A stretch of DNA of 64,000 bases from Histomonas meleagridis (GCA_020186115.1 WSYJ01000184.1:415001-479000), one strand, 5' to 3'; positions 1 to 10,229 are shown, counted from the first letter of the stretch. The notes: generated from the letters alone by a model not told the origin. Made by a program: numbers and translations.

Positions 1-1
1 A

Positions 2-382
2 GAGGAGTCAGATTACTCTTACTACACATCAGAAGAAGAAAATCACAATAAATACGAATATCCAGATGAACCTCAAACAAAAAATGTTGAGAAAGCTACT
101 ATCAAAGGCAGGCCAAGGAATTCCAACACAGAGAAAGTTAAACTTGACAACAATACATTTGATGACAGCGGACCTAAGCAGGGTGTCTTTGTTCAGGCAT
201 CCAACGCGCGCAAGTCGCGAAACAAGCGCCAAAACAACTTCACAAGCACATGGCGCAAGAACCAAGACGTTTTGCTTGAAGAGAGAGGGCATGGATTCCG
301 TGCTACTAAACTCAAGCTCAAGAACGGTGGATACGGAAATAGAATAGACTTTTCTAAAATTTCTTCGAAGAAGTTTGAATAA
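2..382 (+). CDS. SRP40/Nopp140 C-terminal-domain protein (5'-truncated by window edge)
   Basis: This open frame runs in from the left edge and ends at TAA 380-382, giving about 126 residues of the C-terminus. The N-terminal part is acidic and Ser/Glu-rich. The last 60 residues contain Trp, then a leucine/acid stretch, RGHGFRATK, a basic Lys run and GGYGNRIDFSK, ending SSKKFE. This is the layout of the SRP40 C-terminal domain, where yeast Srp40 and vertebrate Nopp140 have RGKGFRKEKTKKKRG followed by a GG-x-I segment. Family members are acidic-basic nucleolar phosphoproteins that chaperone snoRNPs. The TAA is followed by A, giving the TAAA seen at many stops here. The N-terminal acidic/basic repeats expected of the family lie outside the window, so the assignment rests on the C-terminal domain alone. 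Confidence 0.6.
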   Translation, partial: EESDYSYYTSEEENHNKYEYPDEPQTKNVEKATIKGRPRNSNTEKVKLDNNTFDDSGPKQGVFVQASNARKSRNKRQNNFTSTWRKNQDVLLEERGHGFRATKLKLKNGGYGNRIDFSKISSKKFE

Positions 383-436
383 ATGAATGAAATTAAAATC
401 TTAAATTTTTTTGGTAAATTATGTTTAACGGCCACT

Positions 437-444
437 AAACGGTC
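437..444 (+). promoter_or_regulatory. AAACGGTC promoter-like motif before small ORF
   Basis: AAACGGTC ends 19 bases before ATG 464, and a second TAACGG lies just upstream. It matches the motif found before many starts in this window. It supports the ATG at 464 rather than the in-frame ATG at 383, which directly abuts the previous stop codon. Confidence 0.4.
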
Positions 445-463
445 GAACAAAAAAAATATAAAA

Positions 464-664
464 ATGGGCGAAAATCCCAACAAAGTCGAAACAATGGAAT
501 TCATACAAGCAGTGTCTGAACTAAGGCCGCCAAGTGTTGATCACGATTTTAAGTATCTTGATGAACTTTTCGAATTGTTAGCAACATTACCATCAGACTT
601 ATCTGAAATATCAGAGAATGATTATAAAAAGTTAATTAAAATGGCACAGAGTGAAGCTTTGTAG
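464..664 (+). CDS. Small hypothetical protein, 66 aa
   Basis: The frame is open from 383, but that ATG touches the stop of the preceding gene and would leave no room for a promoter. The ATG at 464 (MGENPNKVET) has an ACGGT-type motif 20 bases upstream and is preferred. The product is a short acidic, Leu-rich, probably helical protein (YLDELFELLATLP in the middle). It has no signal peptide, membrane segment or recognisable domain. The TAG stop is followed 3 bases later by TAAA. It could be a real small gene or a chance ORF. I do not recognise a family. Confidence 0.4.
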   Translation: MGENPNKVETMEFIQAVSELRPPSVDHDFKYLDELFELLATLPSDLSEISENDYKKLIKMAQSEAL

Positions 665-984
665 TAAATATATATTTTTAAAATTATAAAAATTGTATTA
701 TTTATTTGTTTTTTTAATCCAAATTTGTGTCTTAAAGATGTTATTGTTGTCCAATATCTAAACAGTATACCAATGATCCTGATTAAATCCACATATTATT
801 TTGCTGAAAAAAATATCACATAAAATAACTGATAATCAACTTCATGTAAATTCTAAAATGCTTTACTAACCGTAAGCTTTGGTCAATAGAAAAGAATTAT
901 GATGAAATTTTAGTTATTTCCTCAGTTACAACAAGTTTGAAGTGTTGTATTGTTGTAAGATCATATAAATGTAAACTATTCAAA
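665..984. other. AT-rich intergenic, 320 bp
   Basis: No ORF or RNA is apparent. One AACCGTAA (the inverse of TTACGGTT) lies at 868-875, over 100 bases before the kinase ATG. That is farther than for other genes here, so its role is doubtful. Confidence 0.4.
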
Positions 985-3900
985 ATGCCATTAACTCCGA
1001 AGTTGCTGTTTGTTTTTTTCTTTTATCTTGCTCTTCAAGTAAAGCCTTTATATATTCAAATCCCCGAATTTTCTTCAGAGGTTTTTTACGAAAAAACGCA
1101 GGAACTTCATTTTATTCAAAATTCTTCATCAATCAAGCCAAATATCAAAATCATTGAATCAACAAATTTATATGATCCTCCATTAGGGATGAAAGAGGTT
1201 TGTAAATTTTCATCCCGAATTCCACCTTTTTCAATTTTTAAATCCAAATTTAATTCCAATAATTCAACAGTTTATGTTGATCAATCATTACAAGGGAGTA
1301 GCACCATTGCAGTTTCTATTGAAAGAAATGGTTATTCAGTTTCTTTTACAAATCAACAATCAAATTATTTAATTCTTTCAAATACCACAACATCCGTAGA
1401 AAACTATGAAATTCAATCTTTAGATAATACGGACTTGATTTTTCTTAATAACATTGAAGGGATATTTCATGTTTTTTCGCAAAAAGAATCATATGTCCCA
1501 AAATCAATATGTCCTCGAGACATCAAAATCACATTTCCATTAAAGCCACTTATAGTATTATTTTTCTTTCTCTTCTTTCTTCGATATATCCAAATTTATT
1601 TTTCAAATTATTCGTTCAAACCGATTGAAGGCTTTTGGATCTTTGACAATGACTTAAATCGTATTTATGGGGAGCCATTACAACCCGATCCAATTCTCAA
1701 CAAATACATTGGACATGTTCTTAAGCAAACCAAAATCACTAAAGAGCCATCATCGAATTTTGTTCGACTTCGTCGATTCCAACAATATTATGAATTCCAA
1801 CGAACTACTGCATTTCCTCTTGGGAATTATATCTTAGCAGTTAAATGGTTTGAAACACTTCCACCATATCCAAATCATGAAGTTCCATTTAGTTGTGAAT
1901 TTGAATCACAATCGAAACACATTCAAATTATTAACAATCCGAAAATTACATTTGGAGCATTCCGTGAGATTACACCAGTCCATATATCATTTGTCTTACA
2001 AGATAATGTTAAATATGTTGTACAATTACCAGCGACAGTATTACCACCATTTCAACCATTAGGAAGAGTTGTTACAGTAATAGAATCTGTGTTATATAAC
2101 TTGATTAAATTACTTAAGAAAAACCCTTATGTTCATACTAATTTATTTGAAATGGTTGATATTTGTGGAAGATTAACTAACTGTAAAAGAATATTTTTCT
2201 TTTTAGGTACAAATCAATTATTATATCAATTTAATAATGAAAATGTCGAACATTTTGATATGAAATTCATTAATAATATCCCATCGAAAGTTGATATTAA
2301 AAATGGTTTTGTTTATCATGAAAACTTCTTAGAAGATGGTGATACATGTTTTATTAATGTTATTGAAACGGATGCATTTAAAATTACATCAATCTTCCAA
2401 TGTGATTATCAAAGAGAACGAAGTGATGATTACTTTGAAACTCATGGTTTCCCTATAGTTAATGCATGTTGTGTATTCTTATATCAATTAGCTACTCGAA
2501 AAGAAGCGTGTTTACAATTCTCACGTTTTATTAATATATTTTCGAATAATGAAACATTTCATTCATATTTCGAAATTTTATTACCATCGAATAATATAAA
2601 TTTGTTTTATTCTAAAGCAATAAAAAGTAAGCCAAATACATTCAAAGAATTATTATCATTATTTAAATCTGTTGATAAACAATTAGCTAAATCTATTAAA
2701 GAAATCATTAATGAAAAAACAAAAGTTTCTCGACGTGTTATATCATCACAAAATGAAGTTGGATTTAATCAATATTATTCATTAACAACAACAATTAAAG
2801 AAGATTCAAATCAATTAATTATTATATGTTTAATAGAAATTATTACAATATTCATTGAAAAAGAAATTGAATATGAAAACACATTACAAGATTTACAATT
2901 AGCTATTGAAACAATGGAAGTTAAGAAGTTCTTTATCTTTAATAAAAAGCCTATTTTAGAAAATGATGAATTATATGACGAATTAAATGTTGAAGCATCA
3001 TCTTCATTAGAATTAGAACAATTAGTTAATAAAAAAGATTTAGAGAAATTCAAAGAATTAATCGAAAAAGGAGGAAAACAAACAATTCGATTAAATCGTT
3101 TTGATGGGGCACAAATTTGGTATTATATTGCATGTGATGATAAACAAGGATATTTATTTAATGTCCATGAAATAGCAGATCCTAAATATCGAATTAATAC
3201 TATTGATGAAGGATTACAACCTGCAGTATCATCGAACGTAATCTTTTGGGATGTAAATCCTTATACTGAAGCAGTCTCAAGTATATTTAATCAACCAACT
3301 ATTTGGGATTCTTTATCTGTTGATCAAGATTGGAAGTTTAATCGAATTGTCGACTTTGTACATCAAGATGAACAAGAATTCTTTAATGAGAATTATTATC
3401 GATTATTACATGGCGACTTAGATAAATGGAATGGGGAATTACGATTATTACGTTTTAGTGGACAATATGAATGGCATCGAATTTCGATCTCATGGAATAA
3501 TAACTTGAAAATTTTACATTGTTTAGCAGTGAATATTCATCAACAAAAAGAAGCTGAAAACAAATTAATCGAATCACAAACTTTAAGAGATTTATTGTTC
3601 TCGAGTGGTAAATTAGCGTTATGGACATTTAGTAATGATAATAATGATATTGAACCAATGCATAAATTCGATTATAGATCTACAACTGTGGTTAATATGA
3701 ATTGGAAATTCATCGACTTATATATACATAACGATTATCGAAACTTATTAAAGGAAAGAATTAAAAGAGCTTTTAAGAATGATGAAGCTATCGAAATGGA
3801 TTTACCTTTAACTCTTGATGATGAAATTTGGGTTTCAATACGTGGGAAAGTTAGAACTAAGTCTCAATTAATTGTTGGTGTATGTATTGATATAACTGAA

Positions 3901-5448
3901 TTAAGAAATGCTTATAATGAATTAGAAATTGAAAAGAAAAGAGCTGAAGAAGCTAATCGCCAGAAAACAGTCTTTTTAGCTAATATGTCGCACGAAATTA
4001 GAACTCCAATGAATGGAATTTTTGGTATGTTAGATGTCTTAGCTTTACAAGAATTAACGAATGAGCAACGAATTTTGGTTGATTCTATACGTTCTTCATC
4101 ATTCCAATTAATGAAATTATTAGATGATACATTAAATATGTCGAAAATTGAACAAGGCCAATTTGAATATAATCCGACTATATTTAACTTAACCAAATTA
4201 TTTGAGCCTATTTGTATAGCTACATCATCACGTGCTCGTCTAAATCATTTGAAATTTAATTTAATCATTGACAAACATTTTCCAATATTAATATATGGCG
4301 ATTCACAATTTTTTGTCCAAATTATTAATAACCTTTTATCGAATTCATTAAAGTTTACACGTGAAGGATCAATCACAGTAATTCTTTCATGGGTTGAAGA
4401 AGAAGATGGGAAAGAATTATTAGAACTTATTGTCGAAGACACAGGAATAGGAATTGGGAAAGAACAATTACAAGTCATTTTTAAGCGATTTTCACAAGCG
4501 AATGAATCAGTCGCACGATTTTTCGGAGGCACAGGATTAGGGTTATCATTAGTACAAGACATCTTACATTACATTGGCGGAAACATTAATTTGGAAAGCG
4601 AATTAGGTAAAGGAACAAAGTTCACAGTGCATATGCCATATGAATCTATTTACGTGTATTTCTCGCCAATGTTTACTGATGGGAATCGGCATTTAATATT
4701 AACATGTATTTATGACCCGATCATTAAGAAGCAACTTGATGAATGGATTCCATATCATAAATATGAGATAAAATCGTTTGTGGAATCCGATGAAATACTT
4801 CAATACTCGAGGTTAGAGAAATGTGTTATAAACGCAATTTTAGTCGAAGGGAATAGTAATAAATGGCCTTCCTTCGCTAAGGCTGCTTCCGAAATCTCCG
4901 GATATAAGCCGCCAATTATATCGATGTGTGAAGCAGGCGAAACGTCGTACTTCAACTTGACGATTGCGAAACCTGTGCAAATGATTCATTTGATGAACTT
5001 GTTGGACGGATTTAGATATCACTTAAAGAACTCAATGCCTTCGTCAAATAGTGACTCAATGAATGATAACGATGGAATAGCAAACGTTTTGGTGGTGGAA
5101 GACAACAAGAATAACCAGTTCGTGATGAAGAAGATTTTGGAATCTTTGAAATGTAAACACAAAATTGCCGAAAACGGTTTGGAGGCTATCAAAAAGTTGG
5201 AGACTGACACTTTTGACTTGGTGTTCATGGATTGTCAAATGCCAGTGCTTGATGGAATAGAGGCAACAAAGAGAATTAGAAGATCAAATAAAATTTACGC
5301 ATCCGTACCAATCATAGCATTGACAGCAAGCGCAATAGAAGGTGATGAACAAACTTGTAGAGAGGCTGGAATGGACGGATACATCGCAAAGCCAGTGAGA
5401 ATTCAACAAATTCATAATATTGTGAAGCAATTTGCAACACGTGGATAA
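985..5448 (+). CDS. Transmembrane hybrid sensor histidine kinase with PAS-like and receiver domains
   Basis: The frame opens with a TTG at 937. The first ATG, at 985, begins a convincing signal peptide (MPLTPKLLFVFFFYLAL), giving about 1487 residues. A membrane segment follows at about 185-207 (LIVLFFFLFFL). A long middle region then leads to two PAS-like segments at about 690-960. The kinase core has an H-box SHEIRTPMNG with His1003, an N-box NNLLSNSLKF around Asn1120, a G1 box DTGIGIG at 1152 and a G2 box GGTGLGLSL at 1181. A C-terminal receiver domain begins VLVVEDNKNNQ and has phospho-acceptor Asp1416 (FMDCQMP) and the conserved Lys1469 (IAKPV). All catalytic residues are present, so autophosphorylation and intramolecular His-to-Asp transfer are expected. 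A separate output partner (HPt or response regulator) is not in the window. The ligand is unknown. Bacterial-type hybrid kinases occur in amoebae, fungi and plants. The TAA stop reads TAAA. Confidence 0.9.
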   Translation: MPLTPKLLFVFFFYLALQVKPLYIQIPEFSSEVFYEKTQELHFIQNSSSIKPNIKIIESTNLYDPPLGMKEVCKFSSRIPPFSIFKSKFNSNNSTVYVDQSLQGSSTIAVSIERNGYSVSFTNQQSNYLILSNTTTSVENYEIQSLDNTDLIFLNNIEGIFHVFSQKESYVPKSICPRDIKITFPLKPLIVLFFFLFFLRYIQIYFSNYSFKPIEGFWIFDNDLNRIYGEPLQPDPILNKYIGHVLKQTKITKEPSSNFVRLRRFQQYYEFQRTTAFPLGNYILAVKWFETLPPYPNHEVPFSCEFESQSKHIQIINNPKITFGAFREITPVHISFVLQDNVKYVVQLPATVLPPFQPLGRVVTVIESVLYNLIKLLKKNPYVHTNLFEMVDICGRLTNCKRIFFFLGTNQLLYQFNNENVEHFDMKFINNIPSKVDIKNGFVYHENFLEDGDTCFINVIETDAFKITSIFQCDYQRERSDDYFETHGFPIVNACCVFLYQLATRKEACLQFSRFINIFSNNETFHSYFEILLPSNNINLFYSKAIKSKPNTFKELLSLFKSVDKQLAKSIKEIINEKTKVSRRVISSQNEVGFNQYYSLTTTIKEDSNQLIIICLIEIITIFIEKEIEYENTLQDLQLAIETMEVKKFFIFNKKPILENDELYDELNVEASSSLELEQLVNKKDLEKFKELIEKGGKQTIRLNRFDGAQIWYYIACDDKQGYLFNVHEIADPKYRINTIDEGLQPAVSSNVIFWDVNPYTEAVSSIFNQPTIWDSLSVDQDWKFNRIVDFVHQDEQEFFNENYYRLLHGDLDKWNGELRLLRFSGQYEWHRISISWNNNLKILHCLAVNIHQQKEAENKLIESQTLRDLLFSSGKLALWTFSNDNNDIEPMHKFDYRSTTVVNMNWKFIDLYIHNDYRNLLKERIKRAFKNDEAIEMDLPLTLDDEIWVSIRGKVRTKSQLIVGVCIDITELRNAYNELEIEKKRAEEANRQKTVFLANMSHEIRTPMNGIFGMLDVLALQELTNEQRILVDSIRSSSFQLMKLLDDTLNMSKIEQGQFEYNPTIFNLTKLFEPICIATSSRARLNHLKFNLIIDKHFPILIYGDSQFFVQIINNLLSNSLKFTREGSITVILSWVEEEDGKELLELIVEDTGIGIGKEQLQVIFKRFSQANESVARFFGGTGLGLSLVQDILHYIGGNINLESELGKGTKFTVHMPYESIYVYFSPMFTDGNRHLILTCIYDPIIKKQLDEWIPYHKYEIKSFVESDEILQYSRLEKCVINAILVEGNSNKWPSFAKAASEISGYKPPIISMCEAGETSYFNLTIAKPVQMIHLMNLLDGFRYHLKNSMPSSNSDSMNDNDGIANVLVVEDNKNNQFVMKKILESLKCKHKIAENGLEAIKKLETDTFDLVFMDCQMPVLDGIEATKRIRRSNKIYASVPIIALTASAIEGDEQTCREAGMDGYIAKPVRIQQIHNIVKQFATRG

Positions 5449-6021
5449 ATTGTTGTTTTTGATAAGTAAAGGGTTATTTTATTAAACAAACAAATATTTT
5501 TTTTCTGTGAAATTAAAAAATTTTAATCAAGTATTTTTTCATTTATTTGAAGTCTTTTTTCGATTATTACGTCTGAAAATATGTATATGATAACAATTAA
5601 ACAATTAAAAATCGAAAAATTTTAAGTAAAATTAATAATATTATTTATAGAAAAATTTGTGGATATTTCAACTTATCATATTTTTTTTAATATTTATTCA
5701 AAATTAATTATACGGTAATATTCAAACATTAATTTCTTGCTGATATTTCATATTTACAATCAATTCATTTTGCTGATTATTATAATTTGATTAAAATAAT
5801 CTTTCTATGATAATAGTAATTATCACTTCAAAAAATCTTAACATTAAAGAATCATAATAAATAATAAAATCATGGAAGATTTTATAGTGAGTGGCTAGGT
5901 GGTTATTGGTTGAATTAAAAAATTCCAGGAAAATTTCTGACATAAATTGAATGTTTTATGATACAAATATGCCAGTTGTAAAAAAATAAATCATATAATT
6001 TTTCAAAAGACTTCAGTTCAC
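5449..6021. other. AT-rich intergenic, 570 bp
   Basis: Low-complexity A/T sequence with short T and A tracts. I see no ORF, RNA or repeat that I can support. The last bases before the Myb start read CAGTTCACATG, without the ACGGTT motif. Confidence 0.4.
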
Positions 6022-6639
6022 ATGAAAAAATACAACTCAGAATCAGGAAAGTTTCTACCTGAAGAGGATGAAATCATTAAAAAAGCAATGTCTAATAAAG
6101 ATGAAAGTTTTACGCATTGGAATGAAATACAGAAACTTTTACCTAATAGAACCACAAAACAAATATCAGAAAAATGGAGAAAGGTGCTTAATCCAAACAT
6201 CAATAAAAACCCATGGACAAAAGAAGAAGATGATAAATTACGAAATTTCGTCCATAAAAATGGGGATACAAAATGGAATCTGATTGGGGAAAGTTTAGGT
6301 CGCACAGGAAAACAATGTCGTGAAAGATGGGTTTCAAACCTTCGACCAAACATTAAAAATGATCCATGGACACCAGAAGAAGAAAATCTACTGGCGGATT
6401 GTGTTAAAGAAATGGGTACAAGTTGGAGTAAGATAGTAAAATTTTTCCCTCATCGTTCAGAAAATAATATTAAAAATAGATGGTACTCTAATTTGAGGAA
6501 AAGAAACAAAAAAGTTGAAAAAGTGGGTTTGTCCAGTAATGGTTCTGCAACAAATGACGATGTTACTGAATTTTATTTTTCATGTAATGACCCATTCAAC
6601 CAGAGTTTTAACATCATGGATGAAAATTTCTGGATTTGA
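6022..6639 (+). CDS. Three-repeat Myb-like DNA-binding protein
   Basis: A 205-residue protein with three Myb/SANT repeats in tandem. Residues about 10-55 form the most diverged repeat, about 60-110 the second (WTKEEDDKL, W..I, GRTGKQCRERW) and about 112-158 the third (WTPEEENLL, W..I, HRSENNIKNRW). Repeats two and three have the regular Trp spacing and the recognition helices typical of R2R3 Myb. A short 45-residue tail with no recognised domain follows. Trichomonads have greatly expanded Myb families, some of which act as gene-specific or core-promoter factors. It probably binds an AAC-G half-site, and such sites precede many genes in this window. That link is inference. The TGA stop has no TAAA overlap. 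Confidence 0.93.
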   Translation: MKKYNSESGKFLPEEDEIIKKAMSNKDESFTHWNEIQKLLPNRTTKQISEKWRKVLNPNINKNPWTKEEDDKLRNFVHKNGDTKWNLIGESLGRTGKQCRERWVSNLRPNIKNDPWTPEEENLLADCVKEMGTSWSKIVKFFPHRSENNIKNRWYSNLRKRNKKVEKVGLSSNGSATNDDVTEFYFSCNDPFNQSFNIMDENFWI

Positions 6640-7145
6640 CGATATCTGACTGATCTCAAATTTTATATCCAAGTAAATGGCATTTGTCAATTAACGTTCT
6701 TTGTGCTCTTTTTAACAGTTACTCACCCAACATACAATAATTAAAATTAAAATCATATATTATTGATATTTTGTCATATTTGAATAGATATTTATCATAT
6801 AGGAAGTGAAGTTATACCATGTTCATCAAAATGATACCCATCAAGTGAGGACAAATATACACAGCAATAATGATTAGCTATTCTTATTTCATAAGTCATA
6901 TAATTTTGATTGTTCATATAATTCTGCTAATGATGAAATAGTATAAAATTAATCACATTCATGCAAATAGAAAATTTCACATATAGAGTAATTGAGAAAT
7001 AAATACTTATATTTAACAAAAATAAATGATATTTGTTATTGGAACTTTTCGAAATTTATGTTTTAATATTGAATAATTTTTTTATCGTTTATTCGACGAT
7101 AGAGTATTTAAGTCACTTTTCCTAACACTTTAGAACGTTAAAGAG
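6640..7145. other. AT-rich intergenic with AACGTTAA before the cullin start
   Basis: No gene is seen. AACGTTAA at 7134-7141 ends 4 bases before the cullin ATG and matches the recurrent upstream motif. Confidence 0.4.
7134..7141 (+). promoter_or_regulatory. AACGTTAA promoter-like motif before cullin
   Basis: A palindromic AACGTT core ends 4 bases before ATG 7146. The same word occurs before the Rab gene at 22029 (minus strand), the coiled-coil gene at 51391 and, as AACGTTTA, before casein kinase at 60003. Confidence 0.4.
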
Positions 7146-9536
7146 ATGTTTCCTCAAGTTCCAACAAGTCCTTATGAATCAGATCCCACCAAACAATCAA
7201 TTTTAGATTTCATGACTCTTAAAAGTTATGATTTTAAAATGAAAGAAGAAGAAATATCAAAAATTTTCTCATCAAATGAAAACGTTTCAGCAAAAGCTAT
7301 TTCTTCATTTTTTGGTAGTGTTAATCGAGCTCTTAGACAACATTGCATTCAACAGATTGAACAAATAATTAGTTTAAAACGATTAGGTTTTGTCTTTGCT
7401 ATTCTATCATGTTGGAAAATATATCTTGATACTCTTTGCGAATTATCTGAACAGATTACCTTGTGTTTCAAAGAAAATGTTAAAAAAACCAAAACTTCTT
7501 TAGCACTTGATTCAATTATCGAACATTTACGTTCTAGTGTGATTCGTATAGGTCTTAGAAATTGGAAGCGTTATATATTAGCACAACGAAACATAGGTGC
7601 TGAGCTTGATTCCAGTATTTTATTACTTCTTGAAAATCCTGAATTTTATTCGTTTAGTAATGTTAATGTTCCTAATTTTATTCATACATTATTTTCTATG
7701 TTTCCAAATACAATTTCACCTGAAGAAGACTGGATGTTTTTTAATACCACCAAATTAATATCCACGTATTTATGGTTTTTTTCCAAGCATAAATACCTAT
7801 ATCCAATTGAGGAGAAGCAACACATTAAAGAATGTTCAATAATCGCCGATTCATTATATACCTACATCAAATATTCACCCAAATGTTACCATCGTTCCAA
7901 ACAATATTTGAAGTCCTTTTTCAGTGTATTTCACTTAAACGATTTTACAACCATTCAATTTCCATACAATTATTCAGTTTTTGATAACCCCGAATATATT
8001 CGTATTATGGAAATGATAAGTATATGTGATCAAGAATATTATTTATCTTCTATCATTCCAGAACAAATCAAATATATGTTAACCTTTAAAACCACATCAT
8101 TAACAACTAACTTTGATAAAACTATGGAAATATTAGAAACAATATTTTTACCAATGTTTGAAAAAGGAATTAATATTATTGAAAAGAATCCAAAACTTGT
8201 ACATGCATTTGCAGATTCATTTGCTAATGCAATTTTTAGACTAAGTTTCTTATCAGATCCAACATTATTATTTTTAGAAGATAAACAAGAACATATCCAA
8301 TGCATATGGAAATTATCATGTCAAATTCCACAATGTGTAACATCATTATCATATGCGTTTATATCATTCCATAAGCCATTATTAGAGAAAGCAGTCAAAG
8401 CTAAAGATGAAGAACAATTACAAATGTTAGTCGCGAAAATCAATTGGTTAGTTGATGGAGTATTCCAACATCATCCTACAATGGTATTAGCACGTAGTAC
8501 ATTATTCATTCCACATCAACGAGATACTGAATTAATAAGTCGAGCACGAGTATTAATTGAACAAGCACAAATTCCGGCAAGACAAAGTTATAGTATTGCC
8601 GAGTTATTTGATATAGTACCATTTGTTAAAAACAAACAATTGTTATTAGATGAAATATCACATTTTATAAAGAACCAATTATTATCACAAATATCTCCGT
8701 CAGTGGAATTGGAAAAGTCATTAATTGATTCATTAGGGCAATATACAGAAGCAGAATTTATTACTCCGTTACAATCAACATTAAAGGAATTCTCTCAAAG
8801 ATATGATGACTTTAATGTTATTTCTACTGAACATAATTTCGGTAATATTCGGTTCGCCGTTTTATCGAATTTAAAATGGAAACAAATCGTTAAAAGAGGA
8901 ATTTTGGAATGTTTCGATGATTTCTCTAAAGAAAGAACATATTTCGAAAACGAATATAAAAAACTAAAGCCACGAAATAAGTTAATATGGTGCGATTCTT
9001 CATCAGTTGTAGAATGTCGTGCTAAATATGATGGGAAATCACTTTTGTTTTTGTTTAATGGTATCCAATACGCAATAGTTAACTTTATGTCATATAAGAA
9101 AAATACGGCGCTTTCCGATTTAATAAAAAATATTCCAGTCGATGAATTAGAAGAACAATTACAAACATTAGTCGAATATAAATTAATCGAAAAAGATCCA
9201 AAATCAAGAAAGAAATATCGACTCGCAAAATATTTGCCTTCGAGTTTACATAGGAATTTCGCAAGGAAATATACATCGGCAGAAAATATTGCGCTGAATC
9301 AAATGTTGGAAACTGATCGAAGGAAAACAGTGAACTGTATAATAGTAAGAAACATTAAAAAAAGTGGGAAAAATGGTATGTCAATGAATGAAATTATTGA
9401 TAGTGTGCAAAATGAGGCATTAAATCATTTCTCAGTAACAGCGGAATTTATTAGAGAACAAATGAACGAGTTGGAAGTAACAAAATATATAAAATTAAAG
9501 GAAGAAACTGGTAATGGGTTTGTATTTATACCATAA
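7146..9536 (+). CDS. Cullin-family ubiquitin-ligase scaffold
   Basis: A 796-residue, largely helical protein of normal cullin length. The N-terminal 450 residues fit cullin repeats, which bind adaptors. The cullin homology/RBX-binding region follows at about 540-700. It ends in a winged-helix neddylation domain at about 720-796. The NEDD8 site context is IVRNIKKSGKNG, aligning with IVRIMK-x-RK of canonical cullins, so the acceptor lysine appears conserved. The C-terminus (YIKL...NGFVFIP) resembles the usual YIxR...YxYxA ending. As a scaffold it would join a RING protein and E2 to substrate adaptors in a nuclear or cytosolic CRL. Which cullin class it belongs to cannot be decided by eye. The stop reads TAAA. 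An AACGTTAA motif lies 4 bases before the ATG. Confidence 0.85.
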   Translation: MFPQVPTSPYESDPTKQSILDFMTLKSYDFKMKEEEISKIFSSNENVSAKAISSFFGSVNRALRQHCIQQIEQIISLKRLGFVFAILSCWKIYLDTLCELSEQITLCFKENVKKTKTSLALDSIIEHLRSSVIRIGLRNWKRYILAQRNIGAELDSSILLLLENPEFYSFSNVNVPNFIHTLFSMFPNTISPEEDWMFFNTTKLISTYLWFFSKHKYLYPIEEKQHIKECSIIADSLYTYIKYSPKCYHRSKQYLKSFFSVFHLNDFTTIQFPYNYSVFDNPEYIRIMEMISICDQEYYLSSIIPEQIKYMLTFKTTSLTTNFDKTMEILETIFLPMFEKGINIIEKNPKLVHAFADSFANAIFRLSFLSDPTLLFLEDKQEHIQCIWKLSCQIPQCVTSLSYAFISFHKPLLEKAVKAKDEEQLQMLVAKINWLVDGVFQHHPTMVLARSTLFIPHQRDTELISRARVLIEQAQIPARQSYSIAELFDIVPFVKNKQLLLDEISHFIKNQLLSQISPSVELEKSLIDSLGQYTEAEFITPLQSTLKEFSQRYDDFNVISTEHNFGNIRFAVLSNLKWKQIVKRGILECFDDFSKERTYFENEYKKLKPRNKLIWCDSSSVVECRAKYDGKSLLFLFNGIQYAIVNFMSYKKNTALSDLIKNIPVDELEEQLQTLVEYKLIEKDPKSRKKYRLAKYLPSSLHRNFARKYTSAENIALNQMLETDRRKTVNCIIVRNIKKSGKNGMSMNEIIDSVQNEALNHFSVTAEFIREQMNELEVTKYIKLKEETGNGFVFIP

Positions 9537-9670
9537 ATTAATTTGTTTGAAAAAATTGTGAATAAAAAATCACAGTAAAAAAAATCTGTTTTGAATAAAT
9601 TTATCTTTTCTTTTTATTTCGATGAAGAAGAAGAAATTGAAATGATTTGTAATTTGGGGTGGTTTGACAG

Positions 9671-9678
9671 ACGGTTTT
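9671..9678 (+). promoter_or_regulatory. ACGGTTTT promoter-like motif before cornichon gene
   Basis: ACGGTTTT ends 29 bases upstream of ATG 9708, in the same orientation as the gene. Confidence 0.4.
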
Positions 9679-9707
9679 GGATTAAGGAGGTCTGTTTGGA
9701 TATTTGA

Positions 9708-10118
9708 ATGTTGGAAACTTTGTGGCTCTTTTTCATCCTTCTGTTAACAACAGGCGCCCTAATCCTCCAGTTGCTAATTTTAAACTCATTGGTTGATTTT
9801 GAAATTGATCATGTTAACCCACTTGATTTATGCTCAACACTTGAAAAGAGAATTTCACCCATTCTTATCATCCACGCAGTATCGTCATTCTTCTGTATTC
9901 TTTGTATCAAAATTTCATGGCCAGTTCTTTTGATAAATGCTGGAATCGCTGCAGCAATATTTTTCATTAAAAGGAAGAAGTCAAGGATTTTTGAGCCAAT
10001 GACAATCGTTCGTGACTTGAAGCAAATCAAAGGAAGGCACATCATCTTTGTTGTTGGATGCTGCTTATCATTTATATACTCTTTTGTTCAGATGCTTCTT
10101 TCTGCATTTAGCAAGTAA
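9708..10118 (+). CDS. Cornichon/Erv14-family ER cargo receptor
   Basis: A 136-residue protein with three hydrophobic segments at about 5-25, 50-80 and 112-132. After the first segment comes LVDFEIDHVNPLDLC, which matches the cornichon signature DLExDxINPxxxC. The block SPILIIHA then follows, and EPMTIVRDL corresponds to the DPTxI region. The family's length is typically 135-160. Cornichon proteins sit in the ER membrane and package specific transmembrane cargo into COPII vesicles. Trichomonads place many type I surface proteins at the plasma membrane, which would be plausible clients. The stop reads TAAA. The spacing to the next gene (about 135 bp) is typical of the compact parts of this window. 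Confidence 0.85.
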   Translation: MLETLWLFFILLLTTGALILQLLILNSLVDFEIDHVNPLDLCSTLEKRISPILIIHAVSSFFCILCIKISWPVLLINAGIAAAIFFIKRKKSRIFEPMTIVRDLKQIKGRHIIFVVGCCLSFIYSFVQMLLSAFSK

Positions 10119-10221
10119 AAATGTGTACCAAATCTTTAATGTTTTTATTTACCAACATTTTTTTCTCTAAAAAAGAATCAAAATTGGAGAACGCCTATCC
10201 GATAAATGGTGTGCCCCAAAA

Positions 10222-10229
10222 GCGGTTAT
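10222..10229 (+). promoter_or_regulatory. GCGGTTAT promoter-like motif
   Basis: It lies 25 bases before ATG 10255. It has the same CGGTT core as the motif before the cornichon and Rab genes. Confidence 0.4.

Noticed and set aside
937..984. Start of the histidine kinase at 937
   Set aside because: The codon there is TTG. The first ATG, at 985, begins a proper signal peptide.
985..5448. Recent bacterial origin of the histidine kinase gene
   Set aside because: Its base composition, A/T-biased codons, signal peptide and TAAA stop match the neighbouring genes, so recent transfer is not supported by sequence alone.
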